From Silurus meridionalis (taxonomy: Eukaryota > Chordata > Actinopteri > Siluriformes > Siluridae), in contig NC_060893.1 of assembly GCF_014805685.1 (NCBI RefSeq), forward strand, positions 19,102,525 to 19,166,524: a stretch of DNA of 64,000 nucleotides. Reading direction: 5' to 3'. The position numbers were made by a program, and so were the translations under genes. Of this stretch, positions 48,733 through 58,400 are shown piece by piece (positions within the stretch are counted from its first letter, which is position 1; every line of letters begins with the position of its first letter). The notes under the pieces were generated by a model that saw nothing but the letters and a program-made list of their open reading frames with translations, was not told the DNA's origin and did no database searches.

Positions 48733-49360
48733 AATATCTATCCCACTATGCACTGCAGGTTACTGTGTGTAAAGTTCAAAGTAACACGTTGGAGTGTATA
48801 TTTTTTTTAATGAAAATATCTAGTAGTATCTAGTAGTGGTAGTGGTAGTAGGAGTAGTTGTTGGTTATCCTATTAAGGCTAAAATAAGCTCAGAAATGAA
48901 ACCAGGACTGACAGATCCCTGAAAGATCTACATGATTTGTGTCATTTTTGCTTATTTCCTGATGACTTTTTGCTAAAACCATTAAATGTTTAATAGCCTT
49001 TTTTTTGCCAAGGAGTATATAGAAGGAGTATACAGTATCGCTTTAAGGCATGCTAACCAGGAGTTAAGCAGTAACTCAAGGCTATAAATCAAAGTTACAA
49101 TTCCCTGACTTCTGGTTTCTCTTGTGATTTATTTACTACAGTCTAGCTACACTTTTTTTCTTATATGTCAAATACTTCTCCTAAGTATTTTGGTGAACAT
49201 TTTGAGCATTCTTATCTTCCCATAAGTTAATCTCGAGGTCACGCACACGCACACGCACGCGCACATCCTCTTTCACTTATTCACTCTTATCCCCAATGTA
49301 AACATACTGAGCATGAATTATGCAAACCTTTAAAGCTGTAGATCAGGCAAAAAAATTGCA
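48061..49360. other. Unassigned sequence
   Basis: AT-rich, with no gene recognised. It contains an (ATT)n run at 48690-48729 and a CACGCA-type short repeat at 49239-49264. Confidence 0.5.
48690..48729 (+). repeat. (ATT)n microsatellite
   Basis: A perfect trinucleotide repeat of about 13 units. Confidence 0.95.
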
Positions 49361-49895
49361 CTGCAGATCAGCTGCATTCTGCTCAGCTAATCCAATTGGA
49401 CACACACAGGTCACTAAAATGCAGATAAACATTTTAACACACACACTGTATGTAGTTCATTTGCATACAAACATGATGTACTGTAACTCAAAAAGAGGAA
49501 CTCATATAGTCTCTGTTTATATGTGTACACAAACACACACATATAAATGTACAGTCATTATGCATTTGTCATAATACTTGAGGCTGCACCCAGGACTATT
49601 TCTTCTCTTGTTTTCTGGAAGCATGTCATCATTGTTAATGAATCGATCAAAAAAAAAGAAGAAGTAAAAAACACAAACACTTCTGCTGTATGAATGACTT
49701 CTTTACATCTCCTTATTGTTACATTGTACATATTCCCATATTTACTGCATGAGTAATTTGATTTCCTTGTTATGAGTTATCTCAAACTTGTATGCAAATG
49801 AACTACATACAGTGCATGCTAATATGTTTATCTGCATGTTAATGACCTGGGTGTATCCAGTTGGATTAGATGAGCAGAGTGGAGACAAACTGCAG
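49361..49895. repeat. Large inverted duplication (foldback)
   Basis: The segment 49361-49468 reappears in reverse complement at 49790-49895. Both arms contain CTGCAG at the outer edge, TAATCCAA.TGGA, ATGCAGATAAACAT, ACTGTATGTAGTTCATTTGC and end at the octamer-like ATTTGCATAC. Matching is by eye roughly 80-85% in the best 80 bases, with one 2-bp gap. The spacer is about 320 bp, and weaker similarity may extend into it. It could be a decayed MITE or DNA transposon with long inverted ends, or a host inverted duplication. No coding frame. Confidence 0.8.
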
Positions 49896-49979
49896 AATTT
49901 TTTAAATAATAACAGTCCTTACAAACACAAAACATTTGTGCAAAGTTAAAAATATATGATATATAATATGATATATATA

Positions 49980-49982
<3 letters not shown>

Positions 49983-50049
<67 letters not shown>
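49983..50049 (+). repeat. (TA)n microsatellite
   Basis: A perfect AT repeat preceded by ATGATATATAATATG-type imperfect units. Confidence 0.97.
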
Positions 50050-50052
<3 letters not shown>

Positions 50053-52340
50053 TACTTCTTTAAGGCTTGTAGTTTTCTTATTTTGTTGGCAGATTATACT
50101 CTTCTTTCTAGGAGCAAAATAATTTGACTATTTCAAGCTTTAAATGAATGCAAATGGCTTAAAATAGGTTGAATAATATATATTTTAATTTTAGTAGTCT
50201 TATAATAGGATCTACTACATCCATTTGGCAGGAAATCCATGGAGATACACTGGGAAAATGTATTCTTTATGTTTCATATTAACCAGTAAAGCCTACAAAC
50301 ATCTGTAGACCACAACATCCCTTTTACTATTGAATGAAACAGAACATAACTGCAACCTCAGCCACTGGGGTTATTGATGGCCTGGGAATGGACTAACCTC
50401 ACACATACCACAGCCCACAATGAAGGTCACTTGAAATCAGACCATTGTTTTTGGGTCACTGGTTTAAAAGCAGCTTTTTTTATTCAGCAAATGTTCCAAA
50501 CTCTTGGTGTAGGTGGTGGTGGACTAAAGGACTAATATGAAGGATGAAATATACTGGAGGAACTTTGAAGTGGATCATATTATTATAGTAGTCAGTGTTC
50601 TTGGAACTATCTGAAAACACCAGAAGGCAGTGGTTGATTGATAAAAAAAAATTCATGACCCAAATGATCATGTCTTAGTTGTAAATATCATGGAAACCCT
50701 CTAGCACGTAGAGGTAAATTTCTCAGAACACTCAAATTAGCTCTGCCTTACTAAAGTGTGGATACTAAAACTCCAAAACAATAGACCAAAAGTTTAAACT
50801 ACAGAAACGACTCTGATGCTCAAGATGCTATTAGCTTATTAGTTCCTGGTTACACAATTGTAATTTTGACCAAACAGTCAACAGATCTAGAAGATAATCA
50901 CACTGGTGTCACAGAGATGAGAATAAGGGCAACTTTTGATACTGGTTCCTCTCAAGGTTTGTTCCTTACATCATCTCAGGGGTTTTTCTTTCTCACGCTC
51001 TGTGTTACTCATCAAGATAAATTCAATATTTTCACATTTATATTTTTGTAATTTGTACTTTTCTGTTTGTGACAACATCCATAGTTATACTTTCATCATG
51101 AGTTAACTCAGTGAAAGAAAACCACAAGGTGCATAAATGCCATTATAAAGCTTCACATAATATTCACATATACTCCAGTGTCCTGACTGTAGTGTGCTAT
51201 AAATAAATTCATAATCCTATAACGCGTAATACTATGTGTGCCGCAAAAAACTCCAGATTTCCAGGAGTGAAAAACTCCTTGTATTCATTTATAACTATTT
51301 GAATGTAAGTATCTTAAGCTTGTATTTTTATACCGCTGCAGAGATCATTGTGCTGATTTTTTCTCTCTTACTTTCTGACACAAACTAAAAATAGATTTTC
51401 CATAAGCTATAGCTCACGTGATATCAGGCGTGGGCTGTTTTCCTAGAGGGATTTCTCATGTGGCATTCCAATGCAGAATTGTACAGGAAGCTCAAAAAAA
51501 TATAGTGAGCACACACGGTTGAAAAGGCTTCTGAGATTTCTGAGATAAAGAGCAAAAACAAAACAGGGATGAGTTATTTAAATAGATGGCAGGCCACGCC
51601 CCCAAGGCAGCGCAATGCTCTCAGCTTAATACAATAGAAACATGATGTGCATGCAGGCCAAAAGCTAAATATCCATAAGTCCAGAGCAGTCTGATGCTTT
51701 AATGGGTCCAGGATGTTTGACAGTATGTGTGTCTGTGTTTGTTCATGGCCTCATTGGCACCCACGCCAGCTTCATGACACTAATGCATAACTCATCCCAC
51801 GTTTTGAGGATGCAACACAAAAGGGTGCTGTCAATTAAAACAGATGGTTGATGCGCCTTCCTCCATACATCTGCTAGTAGAAGGGGTGGAAATAGATAGG
51901 TCAAAAGAAAAGGGATATGAGGGGAAAGCAGCATAAAACCTGGACTCTCAAGTCGATTAAAAAGAGCATTTCAGTAGCAACAGAGAAGCAACAACTCTTT
52001 CTAGATGCCATATTCAGTCGTATAAGGGCGAGCCTTCACAATTTCACATGACACAATTGTGATATCATTATAGCCTTGTTTAAGATATTTGTCCAAAACC
52101 TATTTTAAAGAATTTCTAAAGTATTTTAGATAGAATAAAAGTCATTATCATACTAGGAATGGAAGAAAATATTTAGAGACCAGTATGAAGGAGGAAAACT
52201 GGTTTCTGTTTGCGTTAGCATCTTCTTTAAGTCTGCATGCTTATTCAGCAGAGAACATGATCCTGTGCCATGGCTGTGTATGTCCAGGATTGTCTGGGTT
52301 TGGATTTCATGCTATTGGCACATTTCAAAGAAAGATAAGT
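50050..52340. other. Unassigned sequence; 51400-51870 complex
   Basis: No gene recognised. The part at 51400-51870 is complex and less AT-rich (CACGTGATATCAGGCGTGGG; GGCCTCATTGGCACCCACGC) and is a candidate conserved noncoding element. The open frame at 50480-50671 (minus) has no domain. Confidence 0.4.
50938..51010 (+). mobile_element. Possible L2 3' UTR fragment
   Basis: ACTGGTTCCTCTCAAGGTTT GTTCCTTACATC followed by TCTCAGGGGTTTTTCTTTCTC resembles the L2 3' UTR block found at 9355-9410. The terminal AAAGCTGCTTTGAGACA element is missing. Confidence 0.5.
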
Positions 52341-52739
52341 CTCATTGCAATTCTGCAGACCAGTTCTTTCCATCCTCGTCACTTCCAATGAAAATCTCAA
52401 TCTCAACATCTTCAGCTCTGCTACCGCCAGCTCCACCTCCTGTCTTTTACTCAATGCCACTGTCTCCAAACCATACAACATCGCAGGTCTCACCACAGTC
52501 CAATAAACTTTCCCTTTCACTCTTAGAGATACCCTTCTATAACAAATCACTCCTGCTATCACTCTTCTCCACCCTGACTGCACTCTTTTCTTTACTTCTC
52601 TAACACTCTCTCCATTATTATGCACTGTTGACCCCAAGTACCTGAACTCCTCCAACTTCTCCACCTCTTCTCCCTGCAACCGCACCACTCCACTGCCTCC
52701 ACTCTCACCACAAATCACAATATCATCCGCAAACATCAT
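52245..52739 (-). pseudogene. RTE reverse transcriptase fragment with FADD motif
   Basis: A 164-codon open frame starting MMFADDIVICGE, where FADD is the RT catalytic box. It continues with EKLEEFRYLGSTVHNNGESV, EVKKRVQSGWRRVI, LRVKGKVYWTVVRPAMLYG and LKMLR, all typical RTE RT/thumb blocks up to about residue 115. The last 45 residues drift out of family and are probably host sequence read through. There is no real start codon: it is an internal slice of the polyprotein. The open frame suggests a comparatively young copy. Confidence 0.8.
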
Positions 52740-52775
52740 AGTTTATGGAGACTCCTGTCTGACCTCATCCGTCAA
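52345..52775 (-). mobile_element. RTE-clade LINE, RT C-terminal fragment
   Basis: An internal piece of an RTE element, minus strand, covering the RT catalytic palm to the C-terminal domain. The upstream side (52775) is cut by the TAGGGCT-type transposon, and the downstream side fades near 52345. It complements the two other RTE copies in the window, which lack this part. Confidence 0.8.
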
Positions 52776-54208
52776 TAAGGGCTGTCAATCGATTAAAATG
52801 TTAATGTCAACTTAATCACACATTTATTTGTTCTTAAATTACCTTAAATTAATACTTTTTAAGTTTTTAATACTCTAATCAACATAGGGAAATATTTATG
52901 CAAATGTATGTTTATTATTAGTGAAACTAAACTCAATATAGAGCATGAAAACTGAATATTAAATTAATTAAATTACCTAAATCATCAGGACAACAAACGG
53001 AACCTTTGCTGTTTCCACACGGACGGTTAATGAGGTAAGCTCATCCATGAGTTCATGACCTCCAGAATGGACTATTGTAATGCATTACTAGGTGGATGTC
53101 CTGCATCATTAATAAACAAGCTACAGTAAGTCCAGAATGCAGCAGCCAGAGTTCTCACAAGGTCGAGAAAATATGATCATATAACCCCAATCTTAGCATC
53201 CCAACACTGGTTACCTGTTAAATTTAGAACTGATTTCAAACTACTGCTACTTACTTACAAAACACTAAATAGTTTAGCTCCCATGTATCTATCTAGTCAA
53301 CTAACACGCTACAATCCGTCACGCTCCCTGAGATCTCAAAACTCTGGACTTCTAGTAGTTCCTAGAATAGCAGAGTCAAATAAAGTAGAACATTCTCACA
53401 TTTAGCTCCCAAACTTTGGAATAGTCTTCCTGACAGTGTTCGTGGCTCAGACACACTCTCCCAGTTTAAGTGCAGAGTAAAGACGTATCTTTTTAGCAAA
53501 GCCTACACATAAAAAAACATCATATTATAACCTTGTGCTCCAGTACATCTGATCGAATGCTTGCTCATAAGGGATAAATGCACAACACTTACCTCTAAAA
53601 ATTTGGTAAAGCTGCTTAGAGACAATGAAAAAGCGCTATAGAAATAAACTTGACTTGATATCGGCGAAACTGTTCCTCTAACTTTCATATGGATTACATA
53701 ATAAAAGAATATTTGTTATCAATGTGAATTGGTCTATTTAAAAATAGACATTTTAAACTTTATATTTATATATTTATTATGTCTGTGAGGCAAGTATTCT
53801 CTGAGATTCAGGTTTTACAAAAACACAGCATTTTGTTTTTATTATGAATGTATACAAATAAAAGTAAACCCTTCACAAATTCAGTGTTATGAGAAATAAA
53901 TGCCACAAAACGCACCGGCACGTTTGTCGACCCCAGAGACTTAATTGTGTGCATCATAGCGGATTTTGGTGCTGATTTGTGACTTGTTGCATAAGTAAAA
54001 CAAATCTTTATTGATTAAAAATTACTTTTCGGTGGAGTTTATTTATTTATTTTTAATATTTGAGTAAAAAAAGTAGGTTGTGAATGAACATGTGTTGTGC
54101 TGAAGGTTTTAATTTCACATTTTCAAATTTTGTATTTATATCTTTAATTAAAAAAAGTGTCACGCGTTAATTTTGATTTAATTTTAGTTTAATTTAGAGC
54201 CCTAATTA
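52776..54208. mobile_element. hAT-like nonautonomous transposon with L2 inserted
   Basis: The left end TAAGGGCTGTCAATCGATTA AAATG and the right end GTCACGCGTTAATTTTGATT... AGAGCCCTA form the pair of termini of a common teleost transposon ('TAGGGCTGTCAA'-type). Internal AT-rich sequence lies on both sides of an L2 fragment at 53037-53660. Without the L2 the element would be about 0.8 kb. No transposase frame is visible, and target duplications are not clear. Confidence 0.6.
53037..53660 (+). mobile_element. L2 LINE 3' end
   Basis: Starts in the RT C-terminal coding region (AAGCTCATCCATGAGTTCAT GACCTCCAGAATGGACTATTG, the 'MTSRLDYCNALLGG' block) and retains the CTTTGGAATAGTCTTCCTGA block. It ends with a shortened tail (AAAGCTGCTTAGAGACAATG; AAACTTGACTTGAT). 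It aligns with 8525-9506 but lacks much of the 3' UTR. It is nested in the hAT-like element. Confidence 0.8.
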
Positions 54209-54660
54209 ATATATTAGTACAAAACAAATTTAAAAATGTGTTACCTAATGAATGTATCAAGGCTATACAACCACCATATAGACACAAGCAGAGAAAAGAT
54301 GACGATGATCAGGTGATCAAAAATGGCTCTGTTCTCAGTCATGTTTACATCGCTCTACATTACTCTGTCTCATTGATTTTAACCCCAAACTTCTTTTTTG
54401 CCTTCTGCTTTGCTTATTGTTTTCTTAGTAAATTAGTCTACATCTGTGGTGTGCGAGACCCAGAAAATGATACACCAGCAGTAGATTGAAAAAGCCACGC
54501 AATGACAGGAAATGGGTTAATGGACTGAAAGTGGCATTTAGTGAGAAGGAAAAATATTGACATTTCAACAAATGGATTAAAACTAAAGTAACAAGCCTGT
54601 TTTGAAAATATAAGTAGAAAGTACAGTGTAAACATTTACATATTTGTGTAAACATTTACA

Positions 54661-54774
54661 GAGTAAAAGTAAAAAGTTGCCAAAAGAGTGAATAGTGAAG
54701 TAAAGTACTGATACCAGCAAAAGCTACTTAAGTACAGTAACTAAGTATTTGTACTTCGTTACTTCCCTCTTCTG
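54661..54774. mobile_element. MITE terminal fragment
   Basis: AAGCTACTTAAGTACAGTAA CTAAGTATTTGTACTTCG ends in TTACTTCCCTCTTCTG, the complement of a CAGA.G.GGGAAGTAACG-type MITE tip. It shares a core with 30150-30330. Confidence 0.55.
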
Positions 54775-54779
54775 ATGAT

Positions 54780-55624
54780 GGAGTCTGGAACTGTAATCAC
54801 AGTCTCTGTAACTCCAAAAATTGTACCAGCCAACCATATGACATGCCCAAAATATTCCCTGGAACCTTCATAGTCATTGAAGAAGAAACAGAAAAATAAC
54901 CAATATTTCTTACATCTCTGTCTCATATTTGTCAAAAAATGGAGCCCGGTGCAGTCTAAAATAAGACCTTTCACACTAAAAAAAAACAATCTGCAGTGAA
55001 ACATTATCCTTCTGGCTGCTCCTCTATTCCTTCCTAGCTAACAGAGCTCCAAGACAAACCTCAGCTACAATAATTGAGATCTTCCCAGGACTGTCTCAGA
55101 TGGCCTAATAAGCAGGAAAAAGCATTCACGGCTATTACACCAAACAGGCAAAAGCAAATAGGAAAAAGTAAAATATTCTTATAGCAATATACCGTGGAAA
55201 TATAAAACTGTTTTACTGCTGACATTGTAAAACAGACAACTGTATATAGTGATGAATAATGATGGATATCATACATTGCTTTTAACTTTTACATTTGTCT
55301 TAACTTGAACATTTTCATGTTCATTATGTTTGTTAACTAGAATTTGTATCATTTGATTTATGTTTGTTTTTTTAGAACAAAATATACTGTAACACAAAGG
55401 TTAATTAAGCAAACACTGAATTTATTTATTAATACAAATTAATTTCCCAGGGCCAATTTAATAATTACTGTAGGTCACATACTGTAATGAGGAAATACTA
55501 AAAGATGACAGATGCAAATGCAGATTAATATAATAATTATTAAATAAACAGGTAGACAAATCCAAGTCTTAGTCTAGTTTATAAACAAAAAATAAGTGGA
55601 AGTCAACTAGCCAACAACACAAAC
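54780..55624. other. Unassigned sequence
   Basis: AT-rich, with no gene or repeat recognised. Confidence 0.5.
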
Positions 55625-55945
55625 ATCTCTAGGTTACATATGTAACCATAGTTCCCTGAGGGAACTAGACGCTTCATCAAAACCCTTTGGGAACGCGTCC
55701 GAGTGTTCATGCTCGGAAATAATGTGTGTAATCAGTCAAAGATTTAAAGCTGGCTGTCACTGGCGGAGTGACATCATGACCAGGAAGTATAAAACGAATA
55801 TGGAGTGAAGCAGCGCCAAGAAAAACTCCAGAGAATCAAGATTTTGAGGCAGCCACACTCCCGGTAGAGTGAGCTCTGACCCCGAAAGGAGTGGGGAGAC
55901 CAGAGGACTCATAAGATGATGTGATGGCATCAACAATCCACCTGC

Positions 55946-56152
55946 TCAGAGTCTGCTTATTAGCAGGGATCCTCTCTTGGGAGGGCCGTCAGACAGAGCC
56001 CCCAAAATGACGGCCAGGTCCCACCCAGGCACTCTCGGTGGTACCGGGGGCCTCAGCCTCCGGGTGCCGCGGAGAAAATGCGTTACGATAGGGTCTCTGC
56101 CCAGAGATTGCATGAGTTGGATGTGAGAGGTGCCCCGGACAGCCATTTCCAT
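55946..56152 (-). pseudogene. DIRS-like tyrosine recombinase fragment
   Basis: 68 codons with GRDPIVTHFLRGTRRLRPPV and VPGWDLAVILGALSDGPP, blocks I associate with the N-terminal part of the tyrosine recombinase of teleost DIRS elements. In the family the catalytic Arg-His-Arg-Tyr residues lie further downstream and are not seen here. Assignment depends on recall of the family and on the RT upstream in the same orientation. Confidence 0.6.
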
Positions 56153-56230
56153 GAGCCTCGCCTTACGGCGAGGATCTTACTCAGAGCCTTACTCAGAGCC
56201 ATTTAAAAGACTGCTAGGGCCATTGGCCAT

Positions 56231-56755
56231 TTAATGTGAGAACTTGATAAAAACATGAAAGTACGCATCCATTAGATCTACCATGACAAACCAATGATCG
56301 GATCTGATTTCAAGCACAACCTGCTTGAGTGTCAGCATCTTGAACCTGAGTCTCATAAGAAATCGGATAGGACGCAACCCTCCATCCTTTTTGGGAACTA
56401 TGAAGTACCGGCTGTAGAACCTGGACTCTCGTACTGATGGAGGGACCACCTCGATGGCCTACTTCCTCAGAAGAGTGTTTACTTCCTATTCCATGACTAA
56501 AGCCTGCTGGCTTCCCAGAAGGGTGGGTAGGATCCCGTGAAAATGGGGCGAAGGAGACCCGAACTGTATCAAGTAGCCTCTCTCTACAGTGTGCAGGACC
56601 CACTGAGACACATCTGGAAAAGCTTTCCAAGCTGCCAGAAAGTGCCTTCGGGGGATCAGTCTTTCGAGACTGACCTCCAGTGTGCCTAGAGCCGGGCAGT
56701 GCCCTGAGACGGCTCTAGGGGGCCTCAAAGGAGGCAGTGAGATCTCCTGGACCAC
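56231..56755 (-). pseudogene. DIRS-like RT, N-terminal part
   Basis: Overlapping frames with at least one shift. The upstream frame (56755-56486) reads FLAAWKAFPDVSQWVLHTVE, GYLIQFGSP and QALVME, the region leading into RT. The next (56449-56231) reads MVPPSVRESRFYSRYFIVPK, KDGGLRPIRFL and FVMVDLMDAYFHV, the RT fingers with the first catalytic aspartate in 'VDL.DAYFHV'. The YxDD box is beyond the deletion. It is non-functional as it stands. Confidence 0.75.
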
Positions 56756-57071
56756 TATGATGCCAGGTAGATGTCACTCTGTTGATCCCAATTCTGTTTT
56801 GCCAACCTCTTTCTACTTATGCTTTCCTGCACTTCCTCATTCCACCACCATGTCTCTTTGTCTTCCTTTTTATTTCAAAATGTCACACCAAGTACCTTTC
56901 TAGCTGTCTCCCTTATCACTTTTGGAGTAGTTTCCCAATCATCCAGCACCTCTTTACCACCACCGAGCCCCTGTCTGACCTCTTCCCTGAATCTCATACT
57001 ACAGTCTTCCTCCTTCAGTTTCCACCATCTTATTCTTCTTTCAGTCCTTGCTCTCCTCCTTTTTTTTTCAC

Positions 57072-57796
57072 CTACAAAAACATTCTAAAGACCACCATCC
57101 TATGCTGTCTGGCTACACTGTCCCCTGCCAACACCTTACAGTCTCCAATCTTCTTCAGGTTGCATATCCTACATAGAACATAGCCCACCTGTGTGCACCT
57201 TCCGCCACACTTATACATCACCCTATGCTCCTTCTTCTTCTTAAAATCAGTATTCACCACTGCCATTTCCATCCTTTCAGCAAAATCTACCATTATCTGC
57301 CCTTCCACATTCCACTCCTTAAGGCCATACCTACCCATCACCTCTTCGTCACTTCTGTTCCCTTCACCAACATGCCCATTAAAGTCTGCTCCAATCACTA
57401 ATCGTTCATTCATAGGTACACCATCTACCACTTGATCTAACTCACTACAAAATTTTTCCTTCTCCCCATCTCACAACAAATTTGTGGAGCATAAGCACTG
57501 ATGACATTTATCATCGCCCCTTCAACATCCAGCTTCACGTTTATCACCCTATCAGAAACTCTCTTCACCTCCACTACACTCTTACTGTACTCTTCCTTCA
57601 GAATCACCCCTACAGCATTTCTCTTTCCATCCACACCATGATAGAACAGTTTTAACCCACCTCCAATATTACTCCCTTTCCACTTGGTCTCCTCAGCACA
57701 AAACGTATCTACCTTTCTTCTCTCCATCATATCAGCTAAATCTCTCCCTTTACCAGTCATAGTACCAACATTTAAAGTACCAACCCGAACCTCCAC
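57072..57796 (-). pseudogene. RTE apurinic-type endonuclease, copy 2
   Basis: Two long open pieces joined by a frame change near 57434. The first (57796-57437, 119 codons) has RVGTLNVGTMTGKGRDLADM, the catalytic-glutamate block 'CAEETKW' and VINVISAYAPQ. The second (57431-57072) has LVIGADFNGHVGEGN (the D-x-N active-site block) and the terminal SVARQHRMVV histidine block. These are the motifs of the endonuclease that nicks target DNA for RTE reverse transcription. The piece is well conserved, which implies fairly recent insertion. Confidence 0.85.
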
Positions 57797-57990
57797 TCTC
57801 CTCCACTTCTCCTTTTCCTGCCATCTCTGTAGACGTCTTCCTCCTCTCCTTCTCCTCCTTCGGCCAAAAGTAGCCCAATTTCCACCGGTACCCTGTTAGC
57901 TAACAATACCTGTGGCGGTCGTTGGTAACTTGGGCCTCGACCGATTGAGTATGAAATTTTGATTCGTGATCCGCATATTTGATTTGCCAC
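57772..57990 (-). pseudogene. RTE N-terminal leader region
   Basis: 72 codons upstream of the endonuclease, with VLLANRVPVEIGLLLAEGGE and acidic/basic runs (GEEEDVYRDGRKRRSG). It matches the equivalent region of copy 1 (7511-7726). It may be a short N-terminal extension of the polyprotein or translated 5' UTR. Confidence 0.55.
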
Positions 57991-58097
57991 ATGTTTTACG
58001 CTGGATGCCCTTCCTAACGCAACCCTCCTTGTTTATCTAGGCTTGGGACCGGCACTAAGAGTGCACTGGCTTGTGCAACCCTAATGGCTAGGTTTTA

Positions 58098-58400
58098 TTT
58101 ACATTTACATTTACATTTACATTTACATTTGCGGCATTTAGCAGACGCCCTTATCCAGAGCGACGTACAAACGTGCTTTAAATCTCTAGTAGTGAATAAA
58201 TCTACACTGGTACGCAAGAATACAAACTCAATATAAATATAACTCGAATTCTACAAACTTGGAAAGTGCTAATTTAGGTATTTCAGGAAGAGGTAGGTCT
58301 TCAGTCGTCGCTTAAAGATAATCAGGGACTCTGCTGTACGGACATCTAGGGGAAGTTCATTCCACCACTTCGGTGCCAGAACAGAGAAGAGCCTTGAATT
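58098..58400 (+). mobile_element. (ATTTAC)n-headed dispersed teleost repeat
   Basis: Begins with five TTTACA units (58098-58131), then GCGGCATTTAGCAGACGCCC TTATCCAGAGCGACGTAC, and later GGAAGTTCATTCCACCACTT CGGTGCCAGAACAGAGAAGA. The opening is shared with SINE tails (61660-61680) and 46020-46085; the later part with 15590-16350. It is abundant in teleosts, but I do not know its class. It sits immediately against the 5' end of the RTE copy. Confidence 0.65.

Larger units (their letters stand above)
55625..56775 (-). mobile_element. DIRS-like tyrosine-recombinase retrotransposon fragment
   Basis: Minus-strand order: a reverse transcriptase region (56755 down to 56231), then a short junction, then a tyrosine-recombinase-type region (56152-55946), then a terminal region to about 55625 carrying two palindromes (GGTTACATATGTAACC at 55632-55647; GTTCCCTGAGGGAAC at 55651-55665). 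RT followed by a tyrosine recombinase is the hallmark of DIRS elements, which integrate without an integrase. The RT palm, RNase H and much of the recombinase are deleted. CpG content is higher than its surroundings. The right edge abuts an RTE copy. Confidence 0.7.
56796..58094 (-). mobile_element. RTE-clade LINE, 5' half
   Basis: Minus-strand element with a 5' end near 58094 (AACCTAGCCATTAGGGTTGC), a 5' UTR (GTGCCGGTCCCAAGCC; GGGTTGCGTTAGGAAGGGCA), and endonuclease coding to about 57072, then coding continuing in broken frames to 56796 where it meets the DIRS-like fragment. It aligns with 6738-7868 of the first copy. Lacking a 3' end is unusual for a LINE copy and suggests later deletion or insertion rather than normal 5' truncation. 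Confidence 0.8.

Noticed and set aside
52265..52603. 112-codon plus-strand open frame rich in serine and leucine
   Set aside because: It is antisense to the RTE reverse transcriptase fragment with the FADD motif.
56682..57435. Plus-strand open frames of 73-133 codons
   Set aside because: They are antisense to the DIRS-like and RTE coding regions.
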